Origin: Streptomyces hundungensis
Lineage (GTDB): Bacteria; Actinomycetota; Actinomycetes; Streptomycetales; Streptomycetaceae
DNA: 64,000 nt
Direction: 5' to 3'
Assembly (NCBI RefSeq): GCF_003627815.1
Contig: NZ_CP032698.1
Location: forward strand, 5,580,001 to 5,644,000
Shown here: positions 35,915 to 45,158 of the stretch, piece after piece
How positions within the stretch are numbered: position 1 is the first letter of the stretch
Layout: each line of letters starts with the position of its first letter
Program-made: the position numbers and the translations under genes
The notes under the pieces: generated by a model
What the model saw: only the letters and a program-made list of their open reading frames with translations
What the model was told of the DNA's origin: nothing
Databases searched by the model: none

Positions 35915-36028
35915 TGGATCTTGTTACCTGCCGTTGTGCGCCCCTTGCCCCTGCCCCACGTCCCCACCATGTATACGCGGTGGCGATCCATTCGGTTCCC
36001 CCGAGGGCGGGGACGGCGCAAGCCGGGT

Positions 36029-37003
36029 CTAGCCGTACTGCCGGCGCAGCCGCGCGTAGGCCTCGGCGGGGGCCGACAGCGCGTCGAGGCCGAGCAGTCC
36101 CGCGCCGAGCACGGGCGAGGTGGTCACCACCAGCGGCTCCGCCTTGGGCGCCCGCGCTGCCAGCAACTCCCGTACGCGGCCGACCAGTTGGGGATGGCGG
36201 GCGGCGAGGACGCTGCCGCCGAGCAGTACCGGCGTCGCCACCTCCAGCAGGCCGAGCCGGTCGAGGGCGACCGTCGCCAGCGCCACGATCTCCTCGGCCT
36301 GCCGGTCGACGAGGGCGCGCGCCACAGCGTCCCCGGCCGCCGCGACCTCGAACAGCACCGGGCTCAGCTCGTGCCGGCGGGCCAGCGGGATCTTCTCCAG
36401 GTGCAGCGCCTCGATCAGCTCGTACATGGAACCGAGGCCGAAGTGGGCGGGCAGCGCGGCGGCGAGCGCGGTCGGCTCGCCGCGGCCGTCCTCGGCGCGC
36501 GCCGCGAAGAACAGGGCCTCCTCGGCGAGCCCGCCGCCCCCGCCCCAGTCGCCGGAGATCTTCCCGATCGCCGGGAAACGCGCGGTGCGCCCGTCCGGAG
36601 TCATGCCGACGCAGTTGATGCCCGCGCCGCACACCACCGCGACACCGCTCGGGCGCGCACCGCTGGGCAGCCCGGCGCGCAGGATCGCGAAGGTGTCGTT
36701 GTGGACCCGTACCGACTCCCCCCAGCCGCGCGCCTCCAGGGCGGCCGCCAACTCCCTTTCCTCGACCGGCAGATCGGCGTTGGCCAGACAGGCCGAGACG
36801 TGTTCGACGCGGAGCGGGCCGGGCTCGCGGGAGACGAGGTGGGCCTCCTCCACCGTGGTGGCCAGCATGTGCATGGCCACCTCGACGCCCACCGACGGCG
36901 GCCGGAAGCCGCCGCCCCGCGCGGTGCCCAGCACCGTGCCGTCCGCGCCGATCAGTGCCACGTCGGTCTTGCTGTTGCCGGCGTCGATCGCCAGCACACT
37001 CAT
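36029..37003 (-). CDS. csnK: BadF/BadG-type amino sugar kinase CsnK
   Basis: This 324-residue kinase of the N-acetylglucosamine kinase (BadF/BadG/ASKHA) family has ATP-binding motifs AIDAGNSKTDVAL, VVCGAGINCVG and GDWGGGGGLAEEAL. The last gene of the csn operon, it starts at ATG 37003, overlapping the csnH stop by ATGA. In Streptomyces the homologous csnK product is taken to phosphorylate glucosamine units released from imported chitosan oligosaccharides. The assignment to csn is from gene order and the upstream CsnR-type palindrome. Confidence 0.8.
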   Translation of the reverse strand: MSVLAIDAGNSKTDVALIGADGTVLGTARGGGFRPPSVGVEVAMHMLATTVEEAHLVSREPGPLRVEHVSACLANADLPVEERELAAALEARGWGESVRVHNDTFAILRAGLPSGARPSGVAVVCGAGINCVGMTPDGRTARFPAIGKISGDWGGGGGLAEEALFFAARAEDGRGEPTALAAALPAHFGLGSMYELIEALHLEKIPLARRHELSPVLFEVAAAGDAVARALVDRQAEEIVALATVALDRLGLLEVATPVLLGGSVLAARHPQLVGRVRELLAARAPKAEPLVVTTSPVLGAGLLGLDALSAPAEAYARLRRQYG

Positions 37004-38265
37004 GCCCACGCGAGGTGCTCCCGGTTGTGCGCGATCAGCCGGTCGGTGAGCCCGTCGGCGTAGTCGTACTGCCCGACCAGGGGGTGGGCGAGCAGCGCCC
37101 GGAACACCCGGTCGCGCCCGCCGCGCAGGGCGGCTTCGAGCGCGAGGTCCTCATAGGCGGTGACGTGGGCGATCAGCCCGGCGTACAGCGGGTCGAGCGC
37201 GGGCACCGCCAGCGGGACCGCGCCGCTGGCGTCGATGCGGGCCGGCACCTCGATGACGGCGTCGTCCGCGAGGAAGGGCAGCGTTCCGTTGTTGTACGCG
37301 TTGACGACCTGCACGGGGCTGCCCCCGTCGCCGAGCAGGGAGGCCGCGAGGTCGACGGCCGCCTCCGAGTAGAAGGCGCCGCCGCGCTTGGCGAGCAGCG
37401 CGGGCTTCTCGTCGAGCGCCGGGTCGCCGTACATGGTGAGCAACTCCCGCTCCATGGCGGCCACTTCGGCAGCCCGCGACGGCTTGGTGGCGAGCTCGCG
37501 CACCACCTCGTCGTGGGCGTAGTAGTAGCGGAGGTAGTAGGAGGGGATCACGCCGAGCCGGTCGAGCACCTGGCGGGGCAGGCGCAGTTCGTCGGCGACG
37601 GTGTCGCCGTGCTCGGCGAGCAGCTTCGGCAGGACGTTCTCGCCCGTGGGCCCGCCCAGGCGCACCCCGAGCTCCCAGGTGAGGTGGTTGAGGCCGACGT
37701 GGTCGAGGTGGACCTCGGCGGGCGTGACCTGGAGCAGGGCGGCGAACTTGCGCTGGAGCCCGATGGCCACGTTGCACAGGCCGACCGCCTTGTGGCCGGC
37801 CTGGAGCAGGGCCCGGGTCACGATGCCCACCGGATTGGTGAAGTCGATGATCCAGGCGTCCGGGTTGGCGCGGCGCACCCGCTCGGCGATGTCCAGGACG
37901 ACCGGCACGGTGCGCAGCGCCTTGGCGAGGCCGCCCGCGCCGGTGGTCTCCTGGCCCACGCAGCCGCACTCCAGCGGCCACGTCTCGTCCTGCTGCCGGG
38001 CGGCCTGGCCGCCGACGCGCAGCTGGAGCAGGACGGCGTCCGCGCCCTCGACGCCCGCGTCCAGGTCGGAGGTGGTGACGATCTTCCCCGGGTGGCCCTG
38101 CTTGGCGAAGATCCGCCGGGCGAGGCCGCCGACCAGGTCGAGGCGGTCGGCGGCCGGGTCGACCAGGACGAGCTCACTGATGGGCAGCGTGTCCCGCAAC
38201 CGGGCGAAGCCGTCGATGAGTTCGGGGGTGTAGGTGGACCCGCCCCCCACTACTGCGAGCTTCAT
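37000..38265 (-). CDS. csnH: GH4 family glycosidase CsnH (6-phospho-beta-glucosidase-like)
   Basis: This 421-residue NAD- and metal-dependent glycosidase of family GH4 has an N-terminal Rossmann start VVGGGSTYTPELIDGF, NAD/substrate segment LLQLRVGGQAARQQDE, metal Cys in GLCNVAIG and YYLRYYYAHDE. GH4 enzymes cut glycosidic bonds by an oxidation-elimination route. In the csn context it should hydrolyse glucosamine oligomers, possibly phosphorylated, inside the cell. ATG 38265 lies 8 bp after the permease stop. Confidence 0.85.
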   Translation of the reverse strand: MKLAVVGGGSTYTPELIDGFARLRDTLPISELVLVDPAADRLDLVGGLARRIFAKQGHPGKIVTTSDLDAGVEGADAVLLQLRVGGQAARQQDETWPLECGCVGQETTGAGGLAKALRTVPVVLDIAERVRRANPDAWIIDFTNPVGIVTRALLQAGHKAVGLCNVAIGLQRKFAALLQVTPAEVHLDHVGLNHLTWELGVRLGGPTGENVLPKLLAEHGDTVADELRLPRQVLDRLGVIPSYYLRYYYAHDEVVRELATKPSRAAEVAAMERELLTMYGDPALDEKPALLAKRGGAFYSEAAVDLAASLLGDGGSPVQVVNAYNNGTLPFLADDAVIEVPARIDASGAVPLAVPALDPLYAGLIAHVTAYEDLALEAALRGGRDRVFRALLAHPLVGQYDYADGLTDRLIAHNREHLAWA

Positions 38266-38273
38266 TGAATCGA

Positions 38274-39188
38274 TCAGCCCTTCACTCCGGTCAGCGTGAC
38301 GCCCTCGACGAAGGCCTTCTGTGCGAAGAAGAAGACGAGGATCACGGGGGCCATGACCAGTACGGTCGCGGCCATGGTCAGGTTCCAGTCGGTATGGTGC
38401 GCGCCCTTGAAGGACTCCAGGCCGTAGCTCAGCGTCCAGGACGCCGGCGTGTCGGACGCGTAGATCTGCGGTCCGAAGTAGTCGTTCCAGGCGTAGAAGA
38501 ACTGGAACAGCGCGACGGCGGCGATGCCGGGGCGCGCCATCGGCAGCACCACCTTGATCAGCGTCCTGAACTCCCCGCACCCGTCGACCTTGGCGGCGTC
38601 CAGGTACTCGTTGGGGATGGTCATCAGGAACTGGCGCAGCAGGAAGATGGTGAACGCGTCGCCGAACGCCAGCGGGATGATCAGTGGCCACAGCGTGCCG
38701 GACAGGTCCAGTTGCCGGGCCCAGAACAGATACATCGGAATGATGATCACCTGCGGCGGCAGCATCATCATCGAGATGACCAGCATCAGCGAGAGATTGC
38801 GGCCCCGGAAGCGGAACTTGGCGAGCGCGTACGCCACCGGGACGGACGACACCACGCTGAGCACGGTGCCCAGGCCCGCGTAGAGCAGGGTGTTGCGCCA
38901 CCAGGTCAAGAACCCGGGCACCTCGAACACCGTGCGGTAGTTGGACCACGCCCAGTGGTGCGGGATCAGGTCACGGGTCAGGGTCTGCTGGTCGTCCATG
39001 AGCGAGGTGAGCAGCAGGAAGACGAAGGGCAGCACGAAGAAGAGCGCGGCCGCGACCCCGAGCGAGTGCACCGCGATCCACTGGAGCAGGGCCTTGCGCC
39101 GGGCCGTCCTGGCCGCCGGGGTGGCGGCGGGGGCCTCCGGTGCTTCCGGTGCCTTCGGCGTCTTCGGTGTCTCCACGGCGTAACTCAT
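38274..39188 (-). CDS. csnG: Carbohydrate ABC transporter permease CsnG (MalG type)
   Basis: This permease of about 304 residues with six predicted helices has the EAA loop EYLDAAKVDGCGEFRTLIKVVLP that docks the ATPase. The N-terminus has a short repetitive tract (KTPKAPEAPEAPAATPAA). ATG 39188 starts one base after the csnF stop; GTG 39197 is an alternative. No ATPase gene is in the operon. Streptomyces sugar importers of this class share the ATPase MsiK encoded elsewhere. Confidence 0.85.
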   Translation of the reverse strand: MSYAVETPKTPKAPEAPEAPAATPAARTARRKALLQWIAVHSLGVAAALFFVLPFVFLLLTSLMDDQQTLTRDLIPHHWAWSNYRTVFEVPGFLTWWRNTLLYAGLGTVLSVVSSVPVAYALAKFRFRGRNLSLMLVISMMMLPPQVIIIPMYLFWARQLDLSGTLWPLIIPLAFGDAFTIFLLRQFLMTIPNEYLDAAKVDGCGEFRTLIKVVLPMARPGIAAVALFQFFYAWNDYFGPQIYASDTPASWTLSYGLESFKGAHHTDWNLTMAATVLVMAPVILVFFFAQKAFVEGVTLTGVKG

Positions 39189-39189
39189 G

Positions 39190-40134
39190 TCACTCACCTG
39201 CCTGGATCAGACCGCCGCGCCGCTTCATGAGCAGCGCCGTGAAGGCCATGGAGAGGGCGAACAGGACGAGGGCGACCACGCACGCGGAGCCGTAGTCGAA
39301 ACGCTGGAAGCCCAGGTTGTAGACGAGCTGCGGCAGGGTCAGCGTCGACTTGTCGGGATAGCCGGGCTCGAACGGCTGGCCCGAGTTGCCGATGACGCCG
39401 GAGGCCACCTTGCCCGCCACCAGCGGCTGGGTGTAGCTCTGCATCGCCTGGATGACGCCGGTGACCACGGCGAACATCACGATGGGCGAGATGTTCGGCA
39501 GGGTGACGTAGCGGAACTTGTGCCAGGCGCGCGCCCCGTCCAGATCGGCGGCCTCGTACTGCTCCTTGGGCACGTCGAGCAGCGCGGCCATGAAGATGAC
39601 CATGAGGTCGCCGACGCCCCACACCGCGAGCAGCGTGAGCGCGGGCTTGGACCAGGACGGGTCGGTGAACCAGTCCGGCGCCGGGATGCCCAGGTCGCCG
39701 AGGAGCGAATTGACCGGCCCGGTACCGGGGTTGAGCAGAAAGACGAAGCCGAGGGTCGCGGCGACCGGCGGGGCGAGGTAGGGCAGGTAGAACAGGGTGC
39801 GGAAGACGCCCACCCCTGTCTTGATCTTGGTGATCAGCATGCCGATGCCGAGCCCGAACACCACCCGGCAGGCGACCATGACGACCACCAGCCACAGGGT
39901 GTTGCGCAGTGCCGGCCAGAACAGCGGGTAGTCGTTGAAGACGTACGACCAGTTCTTGAGGCCGCTGAAGGTGGCCGGGCTGAAGCCGTCGTAGTGGGTG
40001 AAGGAGAAGGAGACCGTGGAGATCAGCGGGTAGGCGAAGAAGACGCAGAACCCGATCAGCCAGGGCGACAGGAACGCCAGGGTGCGCAGCGCCGAGCGGC
40101 GGTGCTTGGCGCGCAGTGTGTACGGGGTGCTCAT
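39190..40134 (-). CDS. csnF: Carbohydrate ABC transporter permease CsnF (MalF type)
   Basis: This 314-residue membrane protein has six predicted helices (first FLSPWLIGFCVFFAYPLIST) and the EAA-like loop EQYEAADLDGARAWHKFRYVTLP. It pairs with CsnG to form the channel. The gene lies 7 bp after the binding protein gene, in the usual binding protein, MalF, MalG order. Confidence 0.86.
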   Translation of the reverse strand: MSTPYTLRAKHRRSALRTLAFLSPWLIGFCVFFAYPLISTVSFSFTHYDGFSPATFSGLKNWSYVFNDYPLFWPALRNTLWLVVVMVACRVVFGLGIGMLITKIKTGVGVFRTLFYLPYLAPPVAATLGFVFLLNPGTGPVNSLLGDLGIPAPDWFTDPSWSKPALTLLAVWGVGDLMVIFMAALLDVPKEQYEAADLDGARAWHKFRYVTLPNISPIVMFAVVTGVIQAMQSYTQPLVAGKVASGVIGNSGQPFEPGYPDKSTLTLPQLVYNLGFQRFDYGSACVVALVLFALSMAFTALLMKRRGGLIQAGE

Positions 40135-40141
40135 GGCCGGG

Positions 40142-41476
40142 CTACTTCGCCTGCGCGATCGCGGCGTCGATCTCCTGGGCGGTCCTGGCGAGCCCCGCCT
40201 TGATGTCGCCCTGCTTGCCGCTCTCCACGTCGTAGCCGAGGTTCTGGAGCGACACCAGGTACTGGCCGCCGTTGAAGGAGGCCGGGGTGGTGGTGGAGTT
40301 CGGGTTCTGCGCGATGTCCAGGAAGGTCTTGAAGCGCGGGTCGGCCGTCAGCTTCGGCGACTTGAGGGCGTCCAGGGTGGACGGCACGTTGTGGATGGCG
40401 TTGGCGAAGTCCACCACCGCGTCGGTGTCGGTGGTCAGGAACTTGACCAGCTCCCACCCGGCGTTCTGCTTCTTCGACGTCGCGGCGATGCCCGCGATGG
40501 TGCCGGTCAGATACCCCTTGCCGTGGGTGGCCTTCTGGCCGTCGGGCACGGGCAGCGGCGCCACCCCGATGTCGAACTTCGGCTTGGCGGCGAGCGCCAT
40601 GCCGAGCCGCCACTCACCGTCCATCGCCATCGCGACCTGCCCGGTGTTGAACGGGTTGGTGTCGCCGTACTCCTCGCCGAAGGAGGCGCGGAACTTCTCC
40701 AGCTTGGTGAAGCCGCCGAGGCCGTCCACCAGTTGCTTCTGGAAGGCGAGGCCCTTCTCGAAGGCCGGGTCCTTGGCGATGTTCGACTTGCCGCTGGCGT
40801 CGAAGTACGTCGGCGACCACTGCGCGAGGTAGTGCTCGGTCGTCGTCTCGTAGCCGTGGTAGTTCGGCATGAAGCCGAGCTGCTCGTACGAGTCGCCCTT
40901 CGGCTTGGTCAGCAGCTTGGCGTCGGCCTCGAACTCCGACCAGGTGGTGGGCGGCCCGTCGATGCCGGCCGCCTTGAACGCGTCCTTGTTGTAGTACAGC
41001 GCGTAGGAATCACCGAGCAGCGGGAGCGTGCAGCGCTTGCCGTTGAACTGGGTGTACTCGTTCATCGTCTTGGGGAACGTCTTCGCCGGGTCGATGCCGT
41101 CCTTCTTCAGGAACGGCGCGAGGTCGACGAGGGCGTTGGATGAGCAGAACTTGCCGACGTTGTTGGTGGTGAACGACGACACCACGTCCGGGGAGTTGGA
41201 GCCGCCCGCGCGCAGCGCCTGGTTGATCTTGTCGTCGTTGATGCCGCCGACGACCTTGACGTGGATGTTGGGGTGCGCCTTCTGGAAGGCGTCCACGTCG
41301 GCCTGGATGGCGGCGGCCTCGCCGGGGGAGTTCCACCCGTGCCAGAAGGTGATCGTCGTGTCCTTGGACGCGTCGTCGGTCGCGCTGCTGCTCTGGCCCG
41401 TACACGCGGAGGCGAACAGGGCTATGGAGGCGGTCGCGGCCAGTACGGCGGCCGACTTCCGGCGGAATGCGGGCAT
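40142..41476 (-). CDS. csnE: Sugar-binding lipoprotein CsnE of an ABC importer
   Basis: This 444-residue extracellular solute-binding protein of family 1 has a signal peptide ending in a lipobox (ALFASAC, Cys as lipid anchor). The mature fold has TITFWHGWNSPGEAAAI and QVAMAMDGEWRLGMAL. It captures oligosaccharide for the CsnFG permease. Placed directly after csnR, it heads the transport genes; glucosamine oligomers are the expected ligand from homologous loci. Confidence 0.88.
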   Translation of the reverse strand: MPAFRRKSAAVLAATASIALFASACTGQSSSATDDASKDTTITFWHGWNSPGEAAAIQADVDAFQKAHPNIHVKVVGGINDDKINQALRAGGSNSPDVVSSFTTNNVGKFCSSNALVDLAPFLKKDGIDPAKTFPKTMNEYTQFNGKRCTLPLLGDSYALYYNKDAFKAAGIDGPPTTWSEFEADAKLLTKPKGDSYEQLGFMPNYHGYETTTEHYLAQWSPTYFDASGKSNIAKDPAFEKGLAFQKQLVDGLGGFTKLEKFRASFGEEYGDTNPFNTGQVAMAMDGEWRLGMALAAKPKFDIGVAPLPVPDGQKATHGKGYLTGTIAGIAATSKKQNAGWELVKFLTTDTDAVVDFANAIHNVPSTLDALKSPKLTADPRFKTFLDIAQNPNSTTTPASFNGGQYLVSLQNLGYDVESGKQGDIKAGLARTAQEIDAAIAQAK

Positions 41477-41539
41477 GGCGGTGTCTCCCGGGGAGGGGGT
41501 GGAGGGGGTGGTGGGGCGGGGATGGTGGGGCGGGGCGGT

Positions 41540-42742
41540 TCAGCGGGTGGTGTCGAAGACCTCGTCGCGGGTGGTGGCGAGGGCGGCTTCCAACGCGCCC
41601 CGCAGAACGGGGAGTTGAGTCACCTCGCCGATGACGAGCCGGGGGCGGGAGGCGGCCAGCTCGCCCAGCTCGCTCTGGACGAGCGCGCGCAGCGGCTCGC
41701 CACCCGCGGTCAGCAGACCGCCGGAGAGCACGACGAGTTCGGGGTCGAGCACCGCGACGAGGGAGGCGAGGCCGGTGGCGAGCGCGGTGGCGAAGGCCTT
41801 CAGGAGAGCGTGCTCGGGGCCTTCGGCGGCTGCGGCGCCCCGGGTGATCAGGGCGGCGGCCACGTCGTTGAAGGGCCCCGCCGGAATGTCGGCGACGCCC
41901 AGTTCACGGGCCAGGCGCGGCACGGCCTGGCCGCCGGCCAGCTCCTGGAAACCGCCCGAGTTCGCCTTGGTGACATGCCGTACCAGGGGCGCGCCCGGCA
42001 CCGGCAGGAAGCCGACCTCGCCCGCGCCGCCGGTGAAGCCGCGGTGCAGGCGGCCGCCGAGGACCAGGGCGGCGCCGAGCCCGCCCTCGTTCCACAGCAG
42101 TACGAAGTCCTCGTGCCCGCGGGCCGCGCCCAGGCGCTGCTCGGCGATGGCGGCGAGGTTGACGTCGTTCTCGTACTCGACCGGCATCGGCAGCGCCGCG
42201 GCCAGCTCGTCGAGGAGCGTGGGGGAGTGCCAGCCCGGCAGGTGGGAGGCGTAGCGCAGCCGGCCGGTGCCGGGGTCGAAGGCGCCCGGGGTGCCGATGA
42301 CGGCCCGGTGGACGTCGGCCCGGGCGAGCCCGGCCGCCTTCACCGCCCCGTCCAGCGCGTCGGTGACCTGGCGCACCACGGAATCGGCGCGGCGTCCGGG
42401 GGTGGCGACCTCGAACTCCCCGACCACGCCGCCCGCCACGTCGGCGACGGCGGCGCGGATCCGCTGGGGCGTCACATCGAGGCCCGCCACGTGCGCCGCG
42501 CTCGCGTTCACCGCGTACAGCTGGGCGTTGGGGCCCGGGCGGCCCTCGGTCGTGCCGGTGGCGACGACCAGGCCGGCGGCCTCCAGACGGGCGAGCAACT
42601 GGGAGGCGGTCGGCTTGGAGAGCCCGGTGAGCTTGCCGATGCGGGTGCGCGAGAGCGGCCCGTGCTCCAGGAGCAGATCGAGCGCGGCGCGGTCGTTCAT
42701 GGCGCGGAGTACGCGCGGAGTTCCCGGGGTAGTACCGGCCAC
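41540..42742 (-). CDS. csnR: ROK-family repressor CsnR
   Basis: This 400-residue regulator has an N-terminal winged helix (LDLLLEHGPLSRTRIGKLTGLSKPTASQLLARL) followed by a ROK domain (GTPGAFDPGTGRL, ENDVNLAAIAEQ, LLWNEGGLGAALVL). The Cys-rich zinc motif of ROK sugar kinases is absent, so it should be a pure regulator. GTG 42742 follows GGGGGAGG. CsnR in S. lividans and S. coelicolor represses chitosanase and the csnR-K operon until chitosan oligomers are present. The same gene order and the palindrome at 42784 support that identity here. Confidence 0.82.
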   Translation of the reverse strand: MAGTTPGTPRVLRAMNDRAALDLLLEHGPLSRTRIGKLTGLSKPTASQLLARLEAAGLVVATGTTEGRPGPNAQLYAVNASAAHVAGLDVTPQRIRAAVADVAGGVVGEFEVATPGRRADSVVRQVTDALDGAVKAAGLARADVHRAVIGTPGAFDPGTGRLRYASHLPGWHSPTLLDELAAALPMPVEYENDVNLAAIAEQRLGAARGHEDFVLLWNEGGLGAALVLGGRLHRGFTGGAGEVGFLPVPGAPLVRHVTKANSGGFQELAGGQAVPRLARELGVADIPAGPFNDVAAALITRGAAAAEGPEHALLKAFATALATGLASLVAVLDPELVVLSGGLLTAGGEPLRALVQSELGELAASRPRLVIGEVTQLPVLRGALEAALATTRDEVFDTTR

Positions 42743-42783
42743 GACGGATCCACCTCCCCCTTCGCTCTCTCCCACATCACTGT

Positions 42784-42798
42784 TAGGAAAGTTTCCTA
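42784..42798. promoter_or_regulatory. CsnR-type operator
   Basis: The perfect palindrome TAGGAAA-G-TTTCCTA sits 42 bp before the csnR start, an AT-rich island in GC-rich DNA. This AGGAAA/TTTCCT dyad is the form of the known CsnR box. It predicts autoregulation and control of the whole csn operon. Confidence 0.78.
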
Positions 42799-42926
42799 TT
42801 CGTTGGGAGGAACGTAGGGCGCCCGTCGGTGGCACGTCAATGGGAAGGGGACGCGGCTATCAAAGCGTTATCGGGAGGCGGGGTGAGGCACGGGGAGCGG
42901 GAGGAGGCGGGGAGAGGCGGCTGCCG

Positions 42927-44012
42927 CTACTTCGACAGGTTCGAACTCGCGCTGTTCGGGGCCGGGTTCGGGATCGGGGTCGTGGCCAGGGACTGCGGGG
43001 AGGTCGGGTTGGCCAGCGCCGAGGGGGCGGCGACGGCGGCGGACGGGTCGACGACCGGGGGCTCCTCCGCGAGCGGGAGCCCGCCCACGATGCGGATGCC
43101 CGCCGCGTCCAGCGCGATCTTGATGCGCCAGCGCAGCTCCCGCTCCACGCTGAGCGCCTTGCCCGGCATGGTCTTCGCCGAGACGCGGACCACCATCGAG
43201 TCCAGCAGCACCTCGTCGAGGCCGAGGATCTCCACCGGGCCCCACAGCCGCTCGTTCCACGGCTCGTCCTTCGCCAGGGACTCCGTCGCCTCGTTGATCA
43301 CCGTACGCAGCCGCTCCAGGTCCTCACTCGCGCGGACCCGGACGTCCACCCCGGCCGTCGCCCAGCCCTGCGACAGGTTGCCGATGCGCTTGATCTCGCC
43401 GTTGCGGACGTACCAGATCTCACCGTCCGCGCCGCGCAGCTTCGTCACCCGCAGACCGACCTCGATCACCTCGCCGGAGGCGACCCCCGCGTCGATCGAG
43501 TCGCCCACCCCGTACTGGTCCTCAAGGATCATGAACACGCCGGACAGGAAGTCCGTGACCAGGTTGCGGGCGCCGAAACCGATCGCCACACCGGCCACAC
43601 CCGCCGAGGCGAGCAGCGGCGCGAGGTCGATGTTGAGGACGCCCAGCACCATCAGGGCGGCCGTGCCCATGATGAGGAAGGACGCCACCGAACGCAGCAC
43701 CGAGCCGATGGCCTCCGAGCGCTGGCGGCGCCGCTCCGCGTTCACGAGCAGCCCGCCGAGCGCGGTGCCCTCGACGGCCTGGGCGCTGCGGTTCATCCGG
43801 TCGATCAGCTTCGTCAGGGCCCGGCGGACCAGGACCCGCAGGACCGAGGCGATGACGATGATCAGGAGGATGCGGAATCCGACGTACAGCCACGTCGACC
43901 AGTTCTGCTCCACCCAGCCCGCCGCCTCGGTGGCCGACTTCTGGGCGTCCTGAAGGGTCGGGGGTGCGGTGGGCGGCGGCGATCCGTCGGCCAGGACGGC
44001 GGACCAGTTCAC
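42927..44012 (-). CDS. MscS-family mechanosensitive ion channel
   Basis: This 361-residue membrane protein has an N-terminal helix (WLYVGFRILLIIVIASVLRV), a second (VLRSVASFLIMGTAALMVLG), a pore-lining TM3-like segment rich in Gly/Ala (LLASAGVAGVAIGFGARNLV), then the MscS beta domain (FLSGVFMILEDQYGVGD). The last about 40 residues are Pro/Ala/Ser-rich and disordered. It opens under membrane tension to relieve osmotic stress. Confidence 0.9.
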   Translation of the reverse strand: MNWSAVLADGSPPPTAPPTLQDAQKSATEAAGWVEQNWSTWLYVGFRILLIIVIASVLRVLVRRALTKLIDRMNRSAQAVEGTALGGLLVNAERRRQRSEAIGSVLRSVASFLIMGTAALMVLGVLNIDLAPLLASAGVAGVAIGFGARNLVTDFLSGVFMILEDQYGVGDSIDAGVASGEVIEVGLRVTKLRGADGEIWYVRNGEIKRIGNLSQGWATAGVDVRVRASEDLERLRTVINEATESLAKDEPWNERLWGPVEILGLDEVLLDSMVVRVSAKTMPGKALSVERELRWRIKIALDAAGIRIVGGLPLAEEPPVVDPSAAVAAPSALANPTSPQSLATTPIPNPAPNSASSNLSK

Positions 44013-44068
44013 GGCAGGAACCTCCAGCGTTGCGGTGCCGGCGAAGGCGATGGCAGACCCACCACACT

Positions 44069-44093
44069 AACGGGGCAAGCGGGGTGCCCCGTT
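44069..44093. promoter_or_regulatory. Hairpin in the mscS/HNH divergent region
   Basis: Arms AACGGGGCA and TGCCCCGTT (9 bp, perfect) with a 7-nt loop lie about 60 bp before the channel gene start on the minus strand. It could be an operator or a leader hairpin. Confidence 0.35.
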
Positions 44094-44263
44094 GACGTGT
44101 TCGGGGGAGAGCGCCGCCACGCGGGGTAAAGAAGGCGGTGTGGTCGAAAACACTTCGAGCCCGTTACCCGGACGTGGTGGCGCTTCGACCAGCCATGAGG
44201 AGAGACTGGAGAGCAGATCGTCCCGGCGCGAGCCACGCGCCGCCGGCGTAATAGGAGGCACCC

Positions 44264-44800
44264 GTGCCGCACGTCCTGGTCCTCAACGCGTCGTACGAGC
44301 CCCTCGGCGTCGTACCGCTCCGCCGCGCGCTCGTCCTCGTCCTCGAAAACAAGGCCGTCAGCCTCGAGGAGTCCGGCGCCTTCCTGCACAGCGCGACCCG
44401 TGCCGTCGCCGCCCCCAGTGTGGTCCGGCTCAAAAGATTCGTGCGGGTCCCCTACCGGGGGCCCGTTCCGCTGACCCGCCGTGCCCTGTTCGCCCGGGAC
44501 GGCGGTCGCTGCATGTACTGCGGTGGCGTCGCAACCAGCGTCGACCACGTCATCCCGCGCAGCCGCGGCGGCCAGCACGCCTGGGAGAACGTGGTCGCCG
44601 CCTGCCGGCGCTGCAACCACGTCAAGGCCGACCGCCACCTGATGGAGCTGGGGTGGCGCCTGCGCCACCAGCCCGCCCCGCCCACCGGCCTCGCCTGGCG
44701 GATCATCGGCACCGGGCACCGCGACCCACGCTGGCTGCCCTACCTCCAACCCTTCGGCGCGGACGACGCCCTGGCCCGGATCGACGGCATCTCCGCCTGA
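44264..44800 (+). CDS. HNH endonuclease family protein
   Basis: This 178-residue protein has an HNH nuclease fold in the middle: CMYCGG and CRRCNH zinc-binding pairs around VDHVIPRSRGGQHAWENVV, which contains the catalytic His. The N-terminal part (VLVLNASYEPLGVVPLRRAL) is the conserved lead of this actinobacterial family. GTG 44264 follows GGAGGC. The role in the cell is unknown; chromosomal copies next to mscS and malQ are common in Streptomyces. Confidence 0.87.
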   Translation: MPHVLVLNASYEPLGVVPLRRALVLVLENKAVSLEESGAFLHSATRAVAAPSVVRLKRFVRVPYRGPVPLTRRALFARDGGRCMYCGGVATSVDHVIPRSRGGQHAWENVVAACRRCNHVKADRHLMELGWRLRHQPAPPTGLAWRIIGTGHRDPRWLPYLQPFGADDALARIDGISA

Positions 44801-44835
44801 CGCGATCCGGGCCTCTTCGTCCCGCCCGGCGACGC

Positions 44836-44861
44836 GATGGGTGACGGGCCCGTCACCCATC
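44836..44861. terminator. 26-bp perfect palindrome after the HNH gene
   Basis: GATGGGTGACGGG and its exact complement adjoin with no spacer, 35 bp after the HNH stop. It can form a strong stem or bind a dimeric protein. Terminator of the HNH gene is the simplest reading; an operator for the malQ transcript is also possible. Confidence 0.5.
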
Positions 44862-45010
44862 CGCCGAAGGCGTCGGTGCCACGGGCCGATGTGTCTGGTA
44901 TGTCTGGTGTGATGGACTCGGTACGAGCTTGTGTGCGGCGGTACGTCTGGCGGGCTGTTCGCTGGGTAGGGCATCCCTGTTCCTGCCCCCCATCGAACCT
45001 GGAGGCCTCC

Positions 45011-45154
45011 GTGGTCGCCACCGCGCCCGAGCAGCCGCTGACCAGCGAACCCCCGATGGCCGACGCCGAGCCCCTCATCAGCGAACCCCCCATGGGCGAG
45101 ACCGCCCCGCTGACCAGCGAGCCGACACCGGTCGCCGCTGCCGCGGGGTTCTGA
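45011..45154 (+). CDS. Possible 47-residue repeat peptide upstream of malQ
   Basis: GTG 45011 has a perfect GGAGG six bases before it. The product is acidic and repetitive, with three copies of a PLxSEPP-like motif (QPLTSEPPMADA, EPLISEPPMGET, APLTSEPTPVAA). It ends 4 bp before the malQ ATG, and malQ itself has no clear ribosome site, so translational coupling would explain malQ expression. The repeats and codon choice favour a real small protein; the function is unknown. Confidence 0.5.
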   Translation: MVATAPEQPLTSEPPMADAEPLISEPPMGETAPLTSEPTPVAAAAGF

Positions 45155-45158
45155 CGCC

